Counted from the first letter of the stretch, positions 1 to 9,699 are shown. The stretch is 64,000 bases of DNA from an uncultured Stenotrophomonas sp. (GCA_913775725.1 CAJYNG010000023.1:62001-126000); one strand, 5' to 3'. Notes: generated by a model not told the origin, from the sequence alone. Numbers and translations are program-made.

Positions 1-1015
<1,015 letters not shown>

Positions 1016-1222
1016 TCAGAGGGGGTTTTCCGGTTCGCTGGGACAGCGAGGGAGGTGCGGATCCGTGCGGCGGCAGGCGCCGTACAAGGACCACCGTGCG
1101 AGGTCGGGCCGACCGTGCCGGTCAAATCGACCGTCACCTGCGACCCGCCATGCTGGAAGCCACGCTTGGCCGCTCCAGCCCATTCGCAAAGGGTGGACAC
1201 GCACTTACTCCCGGAAAGCCAT

Positions 1223-1251
1223 AGTTTACAGATTGATGGCCGCCAACCCAA
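1223..1251 (-). promoter_or_regulatory. Possible sigma-70 promoter for pyrG
   Basis: Read on the minus strand: TTGGGT, a 17-base spacer, then TAAACT. It sits just after the terminator of the upstream gene and points at pyrG, which makes sense of its position. The -35 match is only moderate. Confidence 0.45.
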
Positions 1252-1271
1252 GAGGCAGATGGCACGCCACT

Positions 1272-1301
1272 AAAAAGAAACGCCCCGCAAAGCGGGGCGT
1301 T
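1272..1301 (-). terminator. Rho-independent terminator of the small exported protein gene
   Basis: Minus strand: perfect stem AACGCCCCGC / GCGGGGCGTT around a 3-base loop, followed by a T-rich run. It lies 45 bases after the stop of the gene at 1347-1580. Confidence 0.85.
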
Positions 1302-1346
1302 CCGGAGCGCAACCCTTGTCGCAAGGGCGCCTGGCAGGTTGCGGGA

Positions 1347-1580
1347 TCAGCGCTTCTTACGCGCTTCCTCTTCCTCTTCCTGCTGCGGGGCCGGCTGGCC
1401 CTGCGCCTTCATTTCGGCATTGGCCTGGGCCCGACGCTTGGCCTTGGCATCGGCCTCGGCCTGCGCCTTGTCGGCCTGGTCACCCTGCTGCGGGGCCGGC
1501 TGGCCGACGTTCTGCGCCACCACCAGCGGCACTGCAACGGCGGCAGCGGCCAGGATCGCAATGGTCAGCAACTTCTTCAT
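1347..1580 (-). CDS. Small exported Glu/Ala/Gln-rich protein
   Basis: A 77-residue protein that I cannot assign to a named family. Residues 1-22 form a classical signal peptide (MKKLLTIAIL, then an alanine/valine-rich core ending near VVAQ). The mature part is low in complexity, rich in Ala, Gln, Glu and Lys, and carries a run of five Glu followed by a basic C-terminus ARKKR; two PAPQQ repeats flank a probable helix. GGAGG lies 7-8 bases before the ATG. It is a single-gene unit with its own terminator and stands divergent from parE. A periplasmic structural or stress role is only a guess. Confidence 0.8.
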   Translation of the reverse strand: MKKLLTIAILAAAAVAVPLVVAQNVGQPAPQQGDQADKAQAEADAKAKRRAQANAEMKAQGQPAPQQEEEEEARKKR

Positions 1581-1752
1581 GAGGTCCTCCTCGCGGTATG
1601 GCTGGGATGTTTCGACCCAACGGGGGTCGCCGGCGTTCAGATTCCAGCGGCTGCCATTTTACCTCCTCTGCGTCGCCGAGACTGAACCGCAGGCGTGCAA
1701 AATCCCGTGCCAGACCCCACACTTGCCCGTCGCTCCAAGCTTTCGAAGACAG

Positions 1753-3642
1753 ATGAACGCCCGTTATAACGCCGCCGATATTGAAGTCCTGTCCGGCCTT
1801 GACCCGGTCAAGCGCCGTCCCGGCATGTATACCGACACCGCGCGCCCGAACCACCTGGCGCAGGAAGTGATCGACAACTCGGTGGACGAGGCCCTCGCCG
1901 GCCACGCCCGCTCGATCGAGATCACCCTGTACAAGGACGGCAGCGTGGAGGTCAGCGATGACGGCCGTGGCATGCCGGTGGACATCCATCCGGAAGAGAA
2001 GATCCCGGGCGTCGAGCTGATCCTCACCCGCCTGCATGCCGGCGGCAAGTTCAGCAACAACAACTACACCTTCTCCGGCGGCCTTCACGGCGTCGGCGTC
2101 AGCGTGGTCAACGCGCTGTCGACCCTGGTGGAAGTGCACATCAAGCGCGAAGGTGCCGAACACCGCATCACCTTCCGCAACGGCGACCGCGCCACCCCGC
2201 TGGAAGTGGTCGGCAGCGTCGGCAAGAAGAACACCGGTACCCGCGTGCGCTTCTGGCCCGACCCGAAGTACTTCGATACGCCGAAGTTCGCGGTGCGCGC
2301 GTTGAAGCACCTGCTGCGCGCCAAGGCCGTGCTGTGCCCGGGCCTGACCGTGAAGCTGACCGACGAAGCCACCGGTGAAGTCGATACCTGGTACTACGAA
2401 GACGGCCTGCGCGATTACCTGAAGCTGGAACTGGGCGATCGCGAGATGCTGCCGGCCGAGCTGTTCGTCGGCAACCTGAAGAAGGACACCGAAATTGTTG
2501 ACTGGGCCGTAGCCTGGCTGCCGGAAGGCGAGCTGGTGCAGGAAAGCTACGTCAACCTGATTCCCACCGCCCAGCACGGCACCCACGTCAACGGCCTGCG
2601 TACGGGTCTGACCGAGGCGCTGCGCGAGTTCTGCGACTTCCGCAACCTGCTGCCACGTGGCGTCAAGCTGGCCCCGGAAGACGTGTGGGACCGGGTGTCG
2701 TTCGTGCTGTCGCTGAAGATGACCGATCCGCAGTTCAGCGGCCAGACCAAGGAACGCCTGTCCTCGCGCCAGGCCGCCGGCTTCGTTGAAGGCGCCGCCC
2801 ACGATGCCTTCAGCCTGCTGCTGAACCAGAACGTGGACCTGGGCGAGAAAATCGCGCAGATCGCCATCGAACGCGCCAGCGCGCGCCTGAAGACCGAAAA
2901 GCTGGTCGTCCGCAAGAAGGTCACCCAGGGCCCGGCCCTGCCTGGCAAGCTGGCCGACTGCATCAGCCAGGACCTGTCGCGCACCGAGCTGTTCCTGGTG
3001 GAAGGTGACTCGGCAGGTGGCAGCGCCAAGCAGGCACGCGACAAGGATTTCCAGGCAATCATGCCGTTGCGCGGCAAGATCCTGAACACCTGGGAAGTCT
3101 CGTCCAACAGCGTGCTGGCCTCGGAGGAAGTGCACAACCTGGCCATCGCCATCGGTTGTGATCCTGGCAAGGACGACATCAGCGGCCTGCGCTACGGCAA
3201 GGTCATCATTCTGGCCGACGCGGACTCGGACGGCCTGCACATCGCCACCCTGCTCACCGCCCTGTTCCTCAAGCACTTCCCGGCGCTGGTCGATGCCGGC
3301 CACGTGTTCGTGGCGATGCCACCGCTGTTCCGCATCGACGTGGGCAAGCAGGTGTTCTACGCCCTGGACGAGGAAGAAAAGCGCTCGATGCTGGACAAGA
3401 TCGAACGCGAGAAGATCAAGGGCGCGATCAACGTCACACGCTTCAAGGGCCTGGGCGAGATGAATCCGCCACAGCTGCGCGAGTCGACCATCCACCCCGA
3501 CACCCGCCGCCTGGTGCAGTTGACCGTGGACGATCGCGAGCAGACGAGCTCGCTGATGGACATGCTGCTGGCCAAGAAGCGTGCGTCCGACCGCAAGGGC
3601 TGGCTGGAGTCGAAGGGCGATCTCGCCTCCCTGGAAGTCTGA
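1753..3642 (+). CDS. parE: DNA topoisomerase IV subunit B
   Basis: ATPase subunit of topoisomerase IV, which with ParC decatenates daughter chromosomes. The protein has 629 residues, the normal length. The GHKL ATPase site is intact: EVIDNSVDEALAG (38-50, catalytic Glu38, Asn42), DDGRGMP (69-75) and GGLHGVGVSVVNALS (109-123). The TOPRIM domain has EGDSAGG from Glu417 and DADSDG from Asp489, the Mg-binding acidic residues. The segment MTDPQFSGQTKERL and the C-terminal FKGLGEMNP motif are also present. The reading frame is open further upstream, but the ATG at 1753 starts the conserved N-terminus MNARYNAADIEVL. A SMAG palindrome follows the stop. Confidence 0.97.
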   Translation: MNARYNAADIEVLSGLDPVKRRPGMYTDTARPNHLAQEVIDNSVDEALAGHARSIEITLYKDGSVEVSDDGRGMPVDIHPEEKIPGVELILTRLHAGGKFSNNNYTFSGGLHGVGVSVVNALSTLVEVHIKREGAEHRITFRNGDRATPLEVVGSVGKKNTGTRVRFWPDPKYFDTPKFAVRALKHLLRAKAVLCPGLTVKLTDEATGEVDTWYYEDGLRDYLKLELGDREMLPAELFVGNLKKDTEIVDWAVAWLPEGELVQESYVNLIPTAQHGTHVNGLRTGLTEALREFCDFRNLLPRGVKLAPEDVWDRVSFVLSLKMTDPQFSGQTKERLSSRQAAGFVEGAAHDAFSLLLNQNVDLGEKIAQIAIERASARLKTEKLVVRKKVTQGPALPGKLADCISQDLSRTELFLVEGDSAGGSAKQARDKDFQAIMPLRGKILNTWEVSSNSVLASEEVHNLAIAIGCDPGKDDISGLRYGKVIILADADSDGLHIATLLTALFLKHFPALVDAGHVFVAMPPLFRIDVGKQVFYALDEEEKRSMLDKIEREKIKGAINVTRFKGLGEMNPPQLRESTIHPDTRRLVQLTVDDREQTSSLMDMLLAKKRASDRKGWLESKGDLASLEV

Positions 3643-3658
3643 CTCCCGCAGCCCTCCT

Positions 3659-3727
3659 GTAGAGCCGAGCCCACGCTCGGCTGCATTCCGCGCCGTGCCG
3701 GGCAGCCGAGCATCGGCTCGGCTCTAC
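3659..3727. repeat. SMAG palindrome pair (GTAG-headed dimer)
   Basis: GTAG, a hairpin built on AGCCGAGC / GCTCGGCT, a spacer, a second hairpin of the same sequence, then CTAC. Head-to-head dimer of the SMAG type, placed directly after parE, where it may also stabilise the mRNA end. Confidence 0.85.
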
Positions 3728-3780
3728 AGAGATCCCGCCCCCATCGGCAAACCCGGCGGCGCCATAATGCGCGTCCATCC

Positions 3781-4374
3781 GTGTGGACCATCGTATTGGC
3801 CAGCCACTCGCTGCTGTTCCCGGGCCTGCCGCTGCACAGCGCGCGCCTGGTCCTGAGCCCGATCCGCCGTGACGATGCGGCCGCCCTGTTCGCGATCCAG
3901 TCCGATCCGGACGTGATGCGGTTCTGGAACCACCCGGCGTGGACACGACCGGCCGAGGCACGCGCGCAGATCGACGATGACCTGGCCGCACAGGCCACCG
4001 GCACCCAGCTCAAGCTGGCTGTGCGCGAAACGCTGGACGGCCCGTTGCTGGGCATCTGCGTGGTGTTCGCGCTGGACCGCGATGCCGCACGTGCCGAGAT
4101 CGGCTACCTGCTGGCCCCCGACAGGCAGGGCCAGGGCTACATGCACGAAGCGCTGCAGCACCTGCTGGACTACCTGTTCCAGACCCTGCGCCTGCATCGC
4201 GTGGAAGCCGAAGTCGACCCGCGCAACCGGCCCTCGGCACACGTGCTTGAACGACTGGGCTTCCACCTGGAGGGCGTGCTGCGGCAGCGCTGGCGCATCC
4301 AGGGTGAACTGTCCGATTCGGCGGTATACGGCCTGCTGGCCGACGACGACATGCGCACACCCCTGTCCGCTTGA
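3781..4374 (+). CDS. GNAT acetyltransferase (RimJ/RimL type)
   Basis: Cytoplasmic acetyl-CoA-dependent N-acetyltransferase of 197 residues; the substrate is unknown. The fold is recognisable from LHSARLVLSPIRRDDAAALF at the start, the acetyl-CoA loop region GYLLAPDRQGQGYMHEAL (Q/R-x-x-G-x-G/A type) and the later VLERLGFHLEGVLRQRW, typical of the RimJ branch that acetylates protein N-termini or small amines. The start is uncertain: GTG at 3781 gives MWTIVLASHSLLF, and TTG at 3796 is an alternative; neither has a clear ribosome site. It lies between the SMAG repeat and the S10 peptidase and is probably a separate unit. Confidence 0.85.
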   Translation: MWTIVLASHSLLFPGLPLHSARLVLSPIRRDDAAALFAIQSDPDVMRFWNHPAWTRPAEARAQIDDDLAAQATGTQLKLAVRETLDGPLLGICVVFALDRDAARAEIGYLLAPDRQGQGYMHEALQHLLDYLFQTLRLHRVEAEVDPRNRPSAHVLERLGFHLEGVLRQRWRIQGELSDSAVYGLLADDDMRTPLSA

Positions 4375-4483
4375 CCCAATCTGGCCAGTGGCGGCCTGGA
4401 CGCACGGCCATGCCTTTGGACACATACGGCATGCCCGTCACCGGCCTAGCATCGGAACCCCCTTCCGCTGCCGATACGGTGCC

Positions 4484-5980
4484 ATGAAGTCCCTGCTGCA
4501 CACTGCCGCGCTCTGCGTCGGCCTGCTCATCGCCCCAGCCAGCGTGCTGGCCGCGCCCGACGCCGACGCCAAGGCCGATCCGAAAGAGGACAAGACCGAA
4601 GCGCCTGCGCTGCCCGCCGATGCATCGGCCCGCCAGAGCATGCGCCTGGCCGGCCGCACCCTAGACTACACCGCCACCGTCGGCACCCTGCCGGTGCGCG
4701 ATGCGAAGGGCAAGGTGATCGCCGATGTGGTGTTCACCGCCTATACGATGCCGGGCAAGGACCGGCCGGTGACCTTCGCGCTCAACGGCGGCCCAGGGGC
4801 ATCGTCGGTCTATCTCAACATGGGCGCGATCGGGCCCAAGGTGGTCACCTTTGGTTCGGAGGGTGACAGCGCATCGGCACCCGCCACCCTGCACGACAAC
4901 CCGGGCACCTGGCTGGACTTCACCGACCTGGTGTTCATCGACCCGGTCGGCACCGGCTTCAGCCGCGCGCGCATCGGCGATGACGAGGCGAAGAAGCAGT
5001 TGTACAACCCCAGCGCCGACATCGAGTACCTGTCGCGCTCGATCTACGACTGGCTGCTGCGCAACCAGCGCATGGGCGCACGCAAGTACCTGACCGGCGA
5101 AAGCTACGGCGGCTATCGGGGCCCGCGCATCACCCACTTCCTGCAGACGCGGCTGGGCGTGGCGATGAACGGCCTGGTGCTGGTCTCGCCCTACCTGAGC
5201 CCGACCCTGGAAGACAACGCCGATGTCTCGCCGATGGCATGGATGCAGACACTGCCGTCGATCGCCGCCGCGCACCTGGAGCGCCAGGGCAAGCTGACCG
5301 ATGCAGCGATGCGTGACGTGGTGGAGTACACCCGTGGCGACTACGCCACCGCGCTGATGAAGGGCCGCAGCGATCCGCAGGCGACCGAGGCGATGCTGCG
5401 CCGGGTGACCGAGCTGACCGGGCTGGACCCGCAGTTCGTGCGCCGCGCCGGTGGCCGCCTGGAGACGCAGGCCTATCTGCGTGAGGTGTTCCGCGACAAG
5501 GGCACGCTGGGCAGCCGCTACGACTCGAACGTGACCGCGTTCGATCCGTTCCCGAATGATCCGGAGCAGCGCGCCAATGATCCGCTGCTGGACAGCATCA
5601 TTGCGCCGACCACCACGGCGATGGTCGACTTCGTGACGCGCGTGGTCGGCTGGAAGGTGGATGCGCGCTACCAGGCGCTGAATTACGACGTGAACCGGCT
5701 GTGGGACCGCAATGGCGAACTGCGCCAGGGAGCGGTGACCCAGCTGCGCCAGGCGGTGGCGATCGATCCGCATCTGCAGGTACTGATCGTGCATGGCTGG
5801 AACGATCTGTCCTGCCCGTTCATGGGATCGATCCTGACGGTGGACCAGATGCCGACGATGGGCAGCAATCCGGACCGGGTGCAGGTGCGCAGCTATCCGG
5901 GCGGGCACATGTTCTACAGCCGGGCGGACAGCCAGGCGGCGTTCCGCAAGGATGTGCAGGCGCTGTTCCAACGTAATTGA
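4484..5980 (+). CDS. Secreted serine carboxypeptidase-like peptidase, family S10
   Basis: Exported alpha/beta-hydrolase peptidase of 498 residues. Residues 1-24 are a signal peptide ending SVLAAP; a charged linker (about 25-50) follows. The family signature NGGPGASS is present, and the catalytic triad can be placed: Ser207 in GESYGG, Asp441 in HGWNDLSCPF and His475 in PGGHMFY. S10 enzymes release C-terminal residues at acid pH and in Xanthomonads are found in the periplasm or outside the cell. The ATG at 4484 is chosen because it gives the signal peptide. The gene is convergent with pit across a repeat-rich intergenic region. Confidence 0.93.
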   Translation: MKSLLHTAALCVGLLIAPASVLAAPDADAKADPKEDKTEAPALPADASARQSMRLAGRTLDYTATVGTLPVRDAKGKVIADVVFTAYTMPGKDRPVTFALNGGPGASSVYLNMGAIGPKVVTFGSEGDSASAPATLHDNPGTWLDFTDLVFIDPVGTGFSRARIGDDEAKKQLYNPSADIEYLSRSIYDWLLRNQRMGARKYLTGESYGGYRGPRITHFLQTRLGVAMNGLVLVSPYLSPTLEDNADVSPMAWMQTLPSIAAAHLERQGKLTDAAMRDVVEYTRGDYATALMKGRSDPQATEAMLRRVTELTGLDPQFVRRAGGRLETQAYLREVFRDKGTLGSRYDSNVTAFDPFPNDPEQRANDPLLDSIIAPTTTAMVDFVTRVVGWKVDARYQALNYDVNRLWDRNGELRQGAVTQLRQAVAIDPHLQVLIVHGWNDLSCPFMGSILTVDQMPTMGSNPDRVQVRSYPGGHMFYSRADSQAAFRKDVQALFQRN

Positions 5981-6182
5981 GGGGTTCGGCCGGGCCTGGC
6001 GGCCCGGCACCCGCCGGATCAACGGCAACGTCAAAAGCAGGGTTTCCGTGGGCAGGCGAGGCGGGGTGGGGTTGCAGGACACGCCGTAAACCCATCCCTG
6101 GGGGCTCGATGGCGCCATCCATGGCGCCAACGGTCCTGCAACCCCACCCCACCCCGCCGCTGACAGGTTCCCGCTGCTGCTG

Positions 6183-6207
6183 GTGGGTGCCGACCGTTGG
6201 TCGGCAC
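6183..6207 (+). repeat. SMAG-like monomer, diverged head
   Basis: GTGG head followed by GTGCCGACC / GGTCGGCAC around three bases. The stem differs from the neighbouring monomer by a compensated C-G for T-A pair. Confidence 0.65.
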
Positions 6208-6233
6208 GGGATCGGATCCCTGTTTCTGCTCTG

Positions 6234-6257
6234 GTAGGTGTCGACCTTGGTCGACAC
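6234..6257 (+). repeat. SMAG monomer
   Basis: GTAG head followed by the perfect hairpin GTGTCGACC / GGTCGACAC with a 2-base loop. Confidence 0.8.
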
Positions 6258-6286
6258 GATGTGTGCGGAAAAATTCTTTGCCCATG

Positions 6287-6317
6287 AAAAAGCCCGCCGG
6301 ATACCGGCGGGCTTTTT
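6287..6317. terminator. Bidirectional terminator between S10 peptidase and pit
   Basis: Perfect 14-bp stem AAAAAGCCCGCCGG / CCGGCGGGCTTTTT with a 3-base loop. It carries A and T tracts on both sides, so it serves the convergent genes on both strands. Confidence 0.93.
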
Positions 6318-6340
6318 CGTTTGCAACCTTGGCGTGGCGA

Positions 6341-7462
6341 TCAGGTCCAGCCGAACAGCTCGAACAGCTTCAGGATCAGGTACGCACAGCCGCCGGCTGC
6401 CGGGATGGTCAGGATCCAGGCCCAGACGATGCGTTCGATCACGCCGAACTTCAGCGAGCGCGGGTTCTTGGCGAAGCCGACGCCCATGATGGCGGTGGAG
6501 ATGCTGTGCGTGGTCGATACCGGCATGCCGAAGTGCGCGGCCAGGGTCAGGATGGTGGCCGAGCTGGTTTCCGCGGCGAAGCCGTGGATCGGGTGCAGCT
6601 TGACCATCTTGTGGCCCAGGGTCTTGATGATCTTCCAGCCGCCGGACGCGGTACCGGCCGCCATCACCACCGCACAGGTCAGCACGATCCACATCGCGAT
6701 GCCGTCACCGGCGTGCGCGTCCGGGTGCATGAAGGCCAGCCAGGACGGCAGGTCGTTCAATGCGCCGGTGGCTTCGGCACCGATCAGTGTCATGGCGATG
6801 ATGCCCATGGTCTTCTGCGCATCGTTGTGGCCGTGGGCGAAGCCCATGTAGGCCGCCGAGGCGATCTGCGCCTTGCCGAAGAAGGCATTGACGATGCGCG
6901 GGCGGGCCAGGCGGCCGATGGCACCACCGATCTTGGCCAGGCCGGCGATCAGCGCCCACAGCAGCACCATCACCACGATGCCGAGCAGGAAGCCGGCGAT
7001 CGGCGAGGTGATCATCGGCACGAACACCTTCCACAGCAGGCCCTTGTTCTGCGCCCAGCTGCCCAGGCGCTCGGACCAGATCAGGGCGTCCCAGTTGTTG
7101 TGGGCCGCGGCCAGGCCGGCGCCGCAGAGGCCACCGATCAGGGCGTGCGAGGACGAGGACGGCAGGCCCTTCCACCAGGTGATCAAATTCCAGATGATGC
7201 CGCCCAGCAGGGCGCACAGGATCACCTGCGGGGTGACGTCGACCACGTTGGTGTTGAGCAGGCCCGACGCGATGGTCAGCGCCACCGCGGTACCGGTCAG
7301 TGCACCGAGGAGATTCATGAAGGCGGCCAGCATCACCGCCCAACCGGGCGAGAGCACCTTGGTCGCCACCACGGTGGCAATGGAGTTGGCGGTGTCGTGG
7401 AAGCCGTTGATGAACTCGAAGACGAGTGCGGCCAGGATCACCACCAGGACAAGGGTCAACAT
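6341..7462 (-). CDS. pit: Low-affinity inorganic phosphate transporter, PiT family
   Basis: Inner-membrane symporter taking up phosphate as a metal-phosphate complex with protons. 373 residues with about ten hydrophobic segments. Both PiT signatures are present as the internal repeat of the family: GFHDTANSIA (20-29) and GFAHGHNDAQKTMG (207-220), together with PSSSSHALIGG (101-111) and its second-half counterpart PVSTTHSIS. It follows the DUF47 gene by 13 bases on the same strand, the standard pairing in which the DUF47 protein modulates Pit. The shared terminator is at 6287-6317. No Pho box was evident upstream of the operon. Confidence 0.96.
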   Translation of the reverse strand: MLTLVLVVILAALVFEFINGFHDTANSIATVVATKVLSPGWAVMLAAFMNLLGALTGTAVALTIASGLLNTNVVDVTPQVILCALLGGIIWNLITWWKGLPSSSSHALIGGLCGAGLAAAHNNWDALIWSERLGSWAQNKGLLWKVFVPMITSPIAGFLLGIVVMVLLWALIAGLAKIGGAIGRLARPRIVNAFFGKAQIASAAYMGFAHGHNDAQKTMGIIAMTLIGAEATGALNDLPSWLAFMHPDAHAGDGIAMWIVLTCAVVMAAGTASGGWKIIKTLGHKMVKLHPIHGFAAETSSATILTLAAHFGMPVSTTHSISTAIMGVGFAKNPRSLKFGVIERIVWAWILTIPAAGGCAYLILKLFELFGWT

Positions 7463-7475
7463 GCGGCGGCGTCCG

Positions 7476-8102
7476 TCAGCTGTTCTTCAACACGATCTGG
7501 TACGCCACCACGCCGGCCTCGCGGCAGCGGTCGATGGCCTTTTCCAGGATCTCGAAGAATTCCTTCAGCAGGAACATCTGCAGGTTGTCCAGGCGGCCCG
7601 AATAGATGTCGCGGTACAGCTCGAGCATCAGGCGGTCGGCCTCGTTCTCCAGCGAGCGCAGCTTCTCGTTGAGCGCGGTCATCCGGTCCAGGTTCATGTG
7701 GCGCAGGTCGGCCACCATTTCCACCACCACGCCGGCAGCCTGTTCCAGCATCGCCGCGCGCGGCGCGAAGTCGATGTGCTCCAGGTGGGTCGTGGCCAGC
7801 GAATAGCGATCGGCGAACTTCTCGATCTGCTTGGGAATCTTGTACAGCGCCGAGCCCAGCGCTTCGATGTCTTCGCGCTCGATCGGGGTCATGAAGCTGT
7901 CCACCAGCGCCTGGCTGATCTTGTCCGAGGCCGCGCGTTCGCGCAGGCGGGCCAGCTTGAAGGCGTCCAGCGCTGGCTGGCGGTCGGCCTCGCGCAGCAT
8001 GGAATGCAGCGCCTTGGCGGCGTCGGAAGCCGCGACGGCAGCCTCATCGAGCAGGGTGTAGAACTGTTTGCCGGAACCGAAAATGGTCTGCAGAGAGAAC
8101 AT
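7476..8102 (-). CDS. DUF47 (PhoU-like) accessory protein of Pit
   Basis: Cytoplasmic all-helical protein of 208 residues, PhoU-like fold, encoded directly before pit and thought in this family to adjust phosphate transporter activity. The start MFSLQTIFGSGKQFYTLL is the usual beginning of the family, so I prefer the ATG at 8102 to an in-frame start at 8138 that would add twelve atypical residues. Helix-rich body with characteristic KIPKQIEKFADRY, RSLENEADRLMLELYRD and EFFEILEKAIDRC segments, which supply the acidic metal-binding residues in PhoU relatives. First gene of the two-gene operon. Confidence 0.92.
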   Translation of the reverse strand: MFSLQTIFGSGKQFYTLLDEAAVAASDAAKALHSMLREADRQPALDAFKLARLRERAASDKISQALVDSFMTPIEREDIEALGSALYKIPKQIEKFADRYSLATTHLEHIDFAPRAAMLEQAAGVVVEMVADLRHMNLDRMTALNEKLRSLENEADRLMLELYRDIYSGRLDNLQMFLLKEFFEILEKAIDRCREAGVVAYQIVLKNS

Positions 8103-8385
8103 TGAGAAACCTGTCAGCCGTCGCGGGAAGGACGGCACCAGACGGAATTATGACGGCTAGATGACCATCACGGGTATCCCCGCCCCCTTTCGGGGCTCTG
8201 GAACCCCCAACCTGAACAGGCGGTTGCCACCCTGCCACGCCCCTTTGCTAAGATGCCAGCGCGCCTTCGGGCGCACCTTATGGACGACGACCCTTATCCC
8301 CCAGCGCCGCGCCGGACCCTGTTCCTGAGCGCCAGCCTCCATCGCCAGCACCCGCCCTCCCTGCCACCAACCGGGGACGACGCCC
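8103..8385. other. Leader region between the DUF47 gene and the CNNM protein
   Basis: About 280 bases with two outward-facing promoters to house. A TAAGAT -10-like hexamer on the plus strand, a small GC hairpin GCGCGCC-TTC-GGGCGCAC and a 37-codon open frame (8280-8393) overlapping the next start are the only items of note. Confidence 0.4.
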
Positions 8386-9699
8386 GTGTTTGAAATGATC
8401 CTGATTGTCTTCGCGCTTGTTCTGCTGAACGGCTTCTTCGCCATGTCCGAGATGTCGGTCATGACCTCGCGCAAGAGCCGCCTCAAGCAGATGGCCGCCA
8501 CCTCCAAGCGGGCCGCCAAGGCGCTGGAGCTGTCGGAGAAGCCGGAGAGCTTCCTGTCCACCGTGCAGATCGGCATCACCGTGATCGGCGTGCTGACCGG
8601 CTACCTCGGCGGTGAGGCGCTGGGCGAGGCCTTCGGCGGCTGGATCCAGGGCCTGATGCCGGGCTTTGCCTATGCCGGCAACATCGGCACCGCGCTGGCG
8701 GTCAGCCTGATCACCTTCATCACGCTGATCTTCGGTGAACTGGTACCCAAGCGCCTGGCACTGACCCGCTCGGAGGCCATCGCCGGCCTGGTCGCGATGC
8801 CGATGAGCTGGCTGGCCAAGCTGGCGCTGCCCTTCGTCTGGCTGCTGTCCAAGACCACCCAACTGGTGCTGCGCCTGTTCGGCCTGGGCAAGGATGAAGT
8901 CGCCTCGGTGACGGAAGAAGAGATCCGCATGCTGGTGGCCGAAAGCCACGAGGCCGGCGTGATCGACGCCCACGAGCGCGACATGATGAACCGCGTCATG
9001 CGCCTGGGCGACCGCACCGCCGACAGCCTGATGACGCCGCGCAACCGCATCGCCTGGCTGGATACCCAGGGCGGGCTGGAGCGCAATCTGGAAATCATGG
9101 CCGAGCACGAGTTCTCCCGGTACCCGGTGTACCGCGACAACGACATGGACGTGGTCGGCGTGCTGGAACTGAAATCGCTGGCCACGCGCATGGCGCGCGG
9201 CGACAACGCGCTGTTCCAGACCCTGCGCGAACCGCTGTACGTCTCCGAATCGACCCACGCGATGAAGCTGCTGGAAATCTTCCGCGAGGAACAGCAGTCG
9301 ATGGCGCTGGTGGTGGACGAGTACGGCGAGATCCAGGGCCTGGTGACCATCAGCGACCTGATGGGCGCCGTGGTCGGCCGCCTGCAGGCGGTGGAAAATG
9401 CCGACGAAGATGCGCTGGTGGTGACCCGCGAGGACGGTTCGCTGCTGGTGGACGGCTCGCTGCCGATCGAGGACCTGCGCGAGCTGATCGGCAGCAACGA
9501 CCTGCCCGATGCCGAGGACGGCGACTACTACACGCTGGCCGGCATGTGCATCCACTACTTCGGTCGCATCCCGCACGCAGGCGAGTACTTCGACTGGGCG
9601 GGCTGGCGCTTCGAGGTGGTCGATCTGGACGGTGCGCGGGTGGACAAGCTGCTGCTGCGCACGCTGTCCGACGAGCAGGCCGATGAGCTCACCGCCTGA
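8386..9699 (+). CDS. CNNM/CBS-domain membrane protein with CorC_HlyC domain (UPF0053, YtfL-like)
   Basis: 437-residue inner-membrane protein. The N-terminal DUF21/CNNM part (about 1-190) has four hydrophobic segments, starting MFEMILIVFALVLLNGFF and including GELVPKRLAL. Two CBS modules follow (about 205-330, from RTADSLMTPRNRIAWLD to VVDEYGEIQGLVTISDLMG), then a CorC_HlyC C-terminal domain (EDGSLLVDGSLPIEDL onward). Family members are linked to Mg/Co efflux or polyamine tolerance; older annotations as haemolysin are not supported. GTG start with GGGGA 10 bases upstream. The next gene overlaps its end by 17 bases, suggesting coupled translation. Confidence 0.93.
   Translation: MFEMILIVFALVLLNGFFAMSEMSVMTSRKSRLKQMAATSKRAAKALELSEKPESFLSTVQIGITVIGVLTGYLGGEALGEAFGGWIQGLMPGFAYAGNIGTALAVSLITFITLIFGELVPKRLALTRSEAIAGLVAMPMSWLAKLALPFVWLLSKTTQLVLRLFGLGKDEVASVTEEEIRMLVAESHEAGVIDAHERDMMNRVMRLGDRTADSLMTPRNRIAWLDTQGGLERNLEIMAEHEFSRYPVYRDNDMDVVGVLELKSLATRMARGDNALFQTLREPLYVSESTHAMKLLEIFREEQQSMALVVDEYGEIQGLVTISDLMGAVVGRLQAVENADEDALVVTREDGSLLVDGSLPIEDLRELIGSNDLPDAEDGDYYTLAGMCIHYFGRIPHAGEYFDWAGWRFEVVDLDGARVDKLLLRTLSDEQADELTA

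Larger units (their letters stand above)
6020..6257 (-). repeat. Dispersed long-stem element, copy A
   Basis: Reverse-complement copy of 12993-13258. In minus-strand order: SMAG hairpin (6234-6257), second SMAG-like hairpin (6183-6207), 5' arm (6134-6158), 35-nt apical block identical to copy B (6099-6133) with the palindrome GGCGCCAT-NN-ATGGCGCC, 3' arm (6055-6079), and the shared end GCTTTTGACGTTGCCGTTG. The arms pair over 25 positions on the minus strand, two of them as G-U. Confidence 0.8.
5981..6340. other. Repeat-filled intergenic region between S10 peptidase and pit
   Basis: Contains no gene. It holds a GC-rich hairpin after the peptidase stop, a dispersed long-stem element (6020-6257) and the bidirectional terminator at 6287-6317. 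Short open frames here are products of the palindromes. Confidence 0.8.

Noticed and set aside
1480-3495. Long open frame of about 670 codons antisense to parE
   Set aside because: Shadow caused by third-position GC bias; no family features, and parE on the other strand is certain.
5820-6692. Several open frames crossing the repeat region between the S10 peptidase and pit
   Set aside because: They read through the dispersed palindromes and the 3' ends of real genes on either strand.
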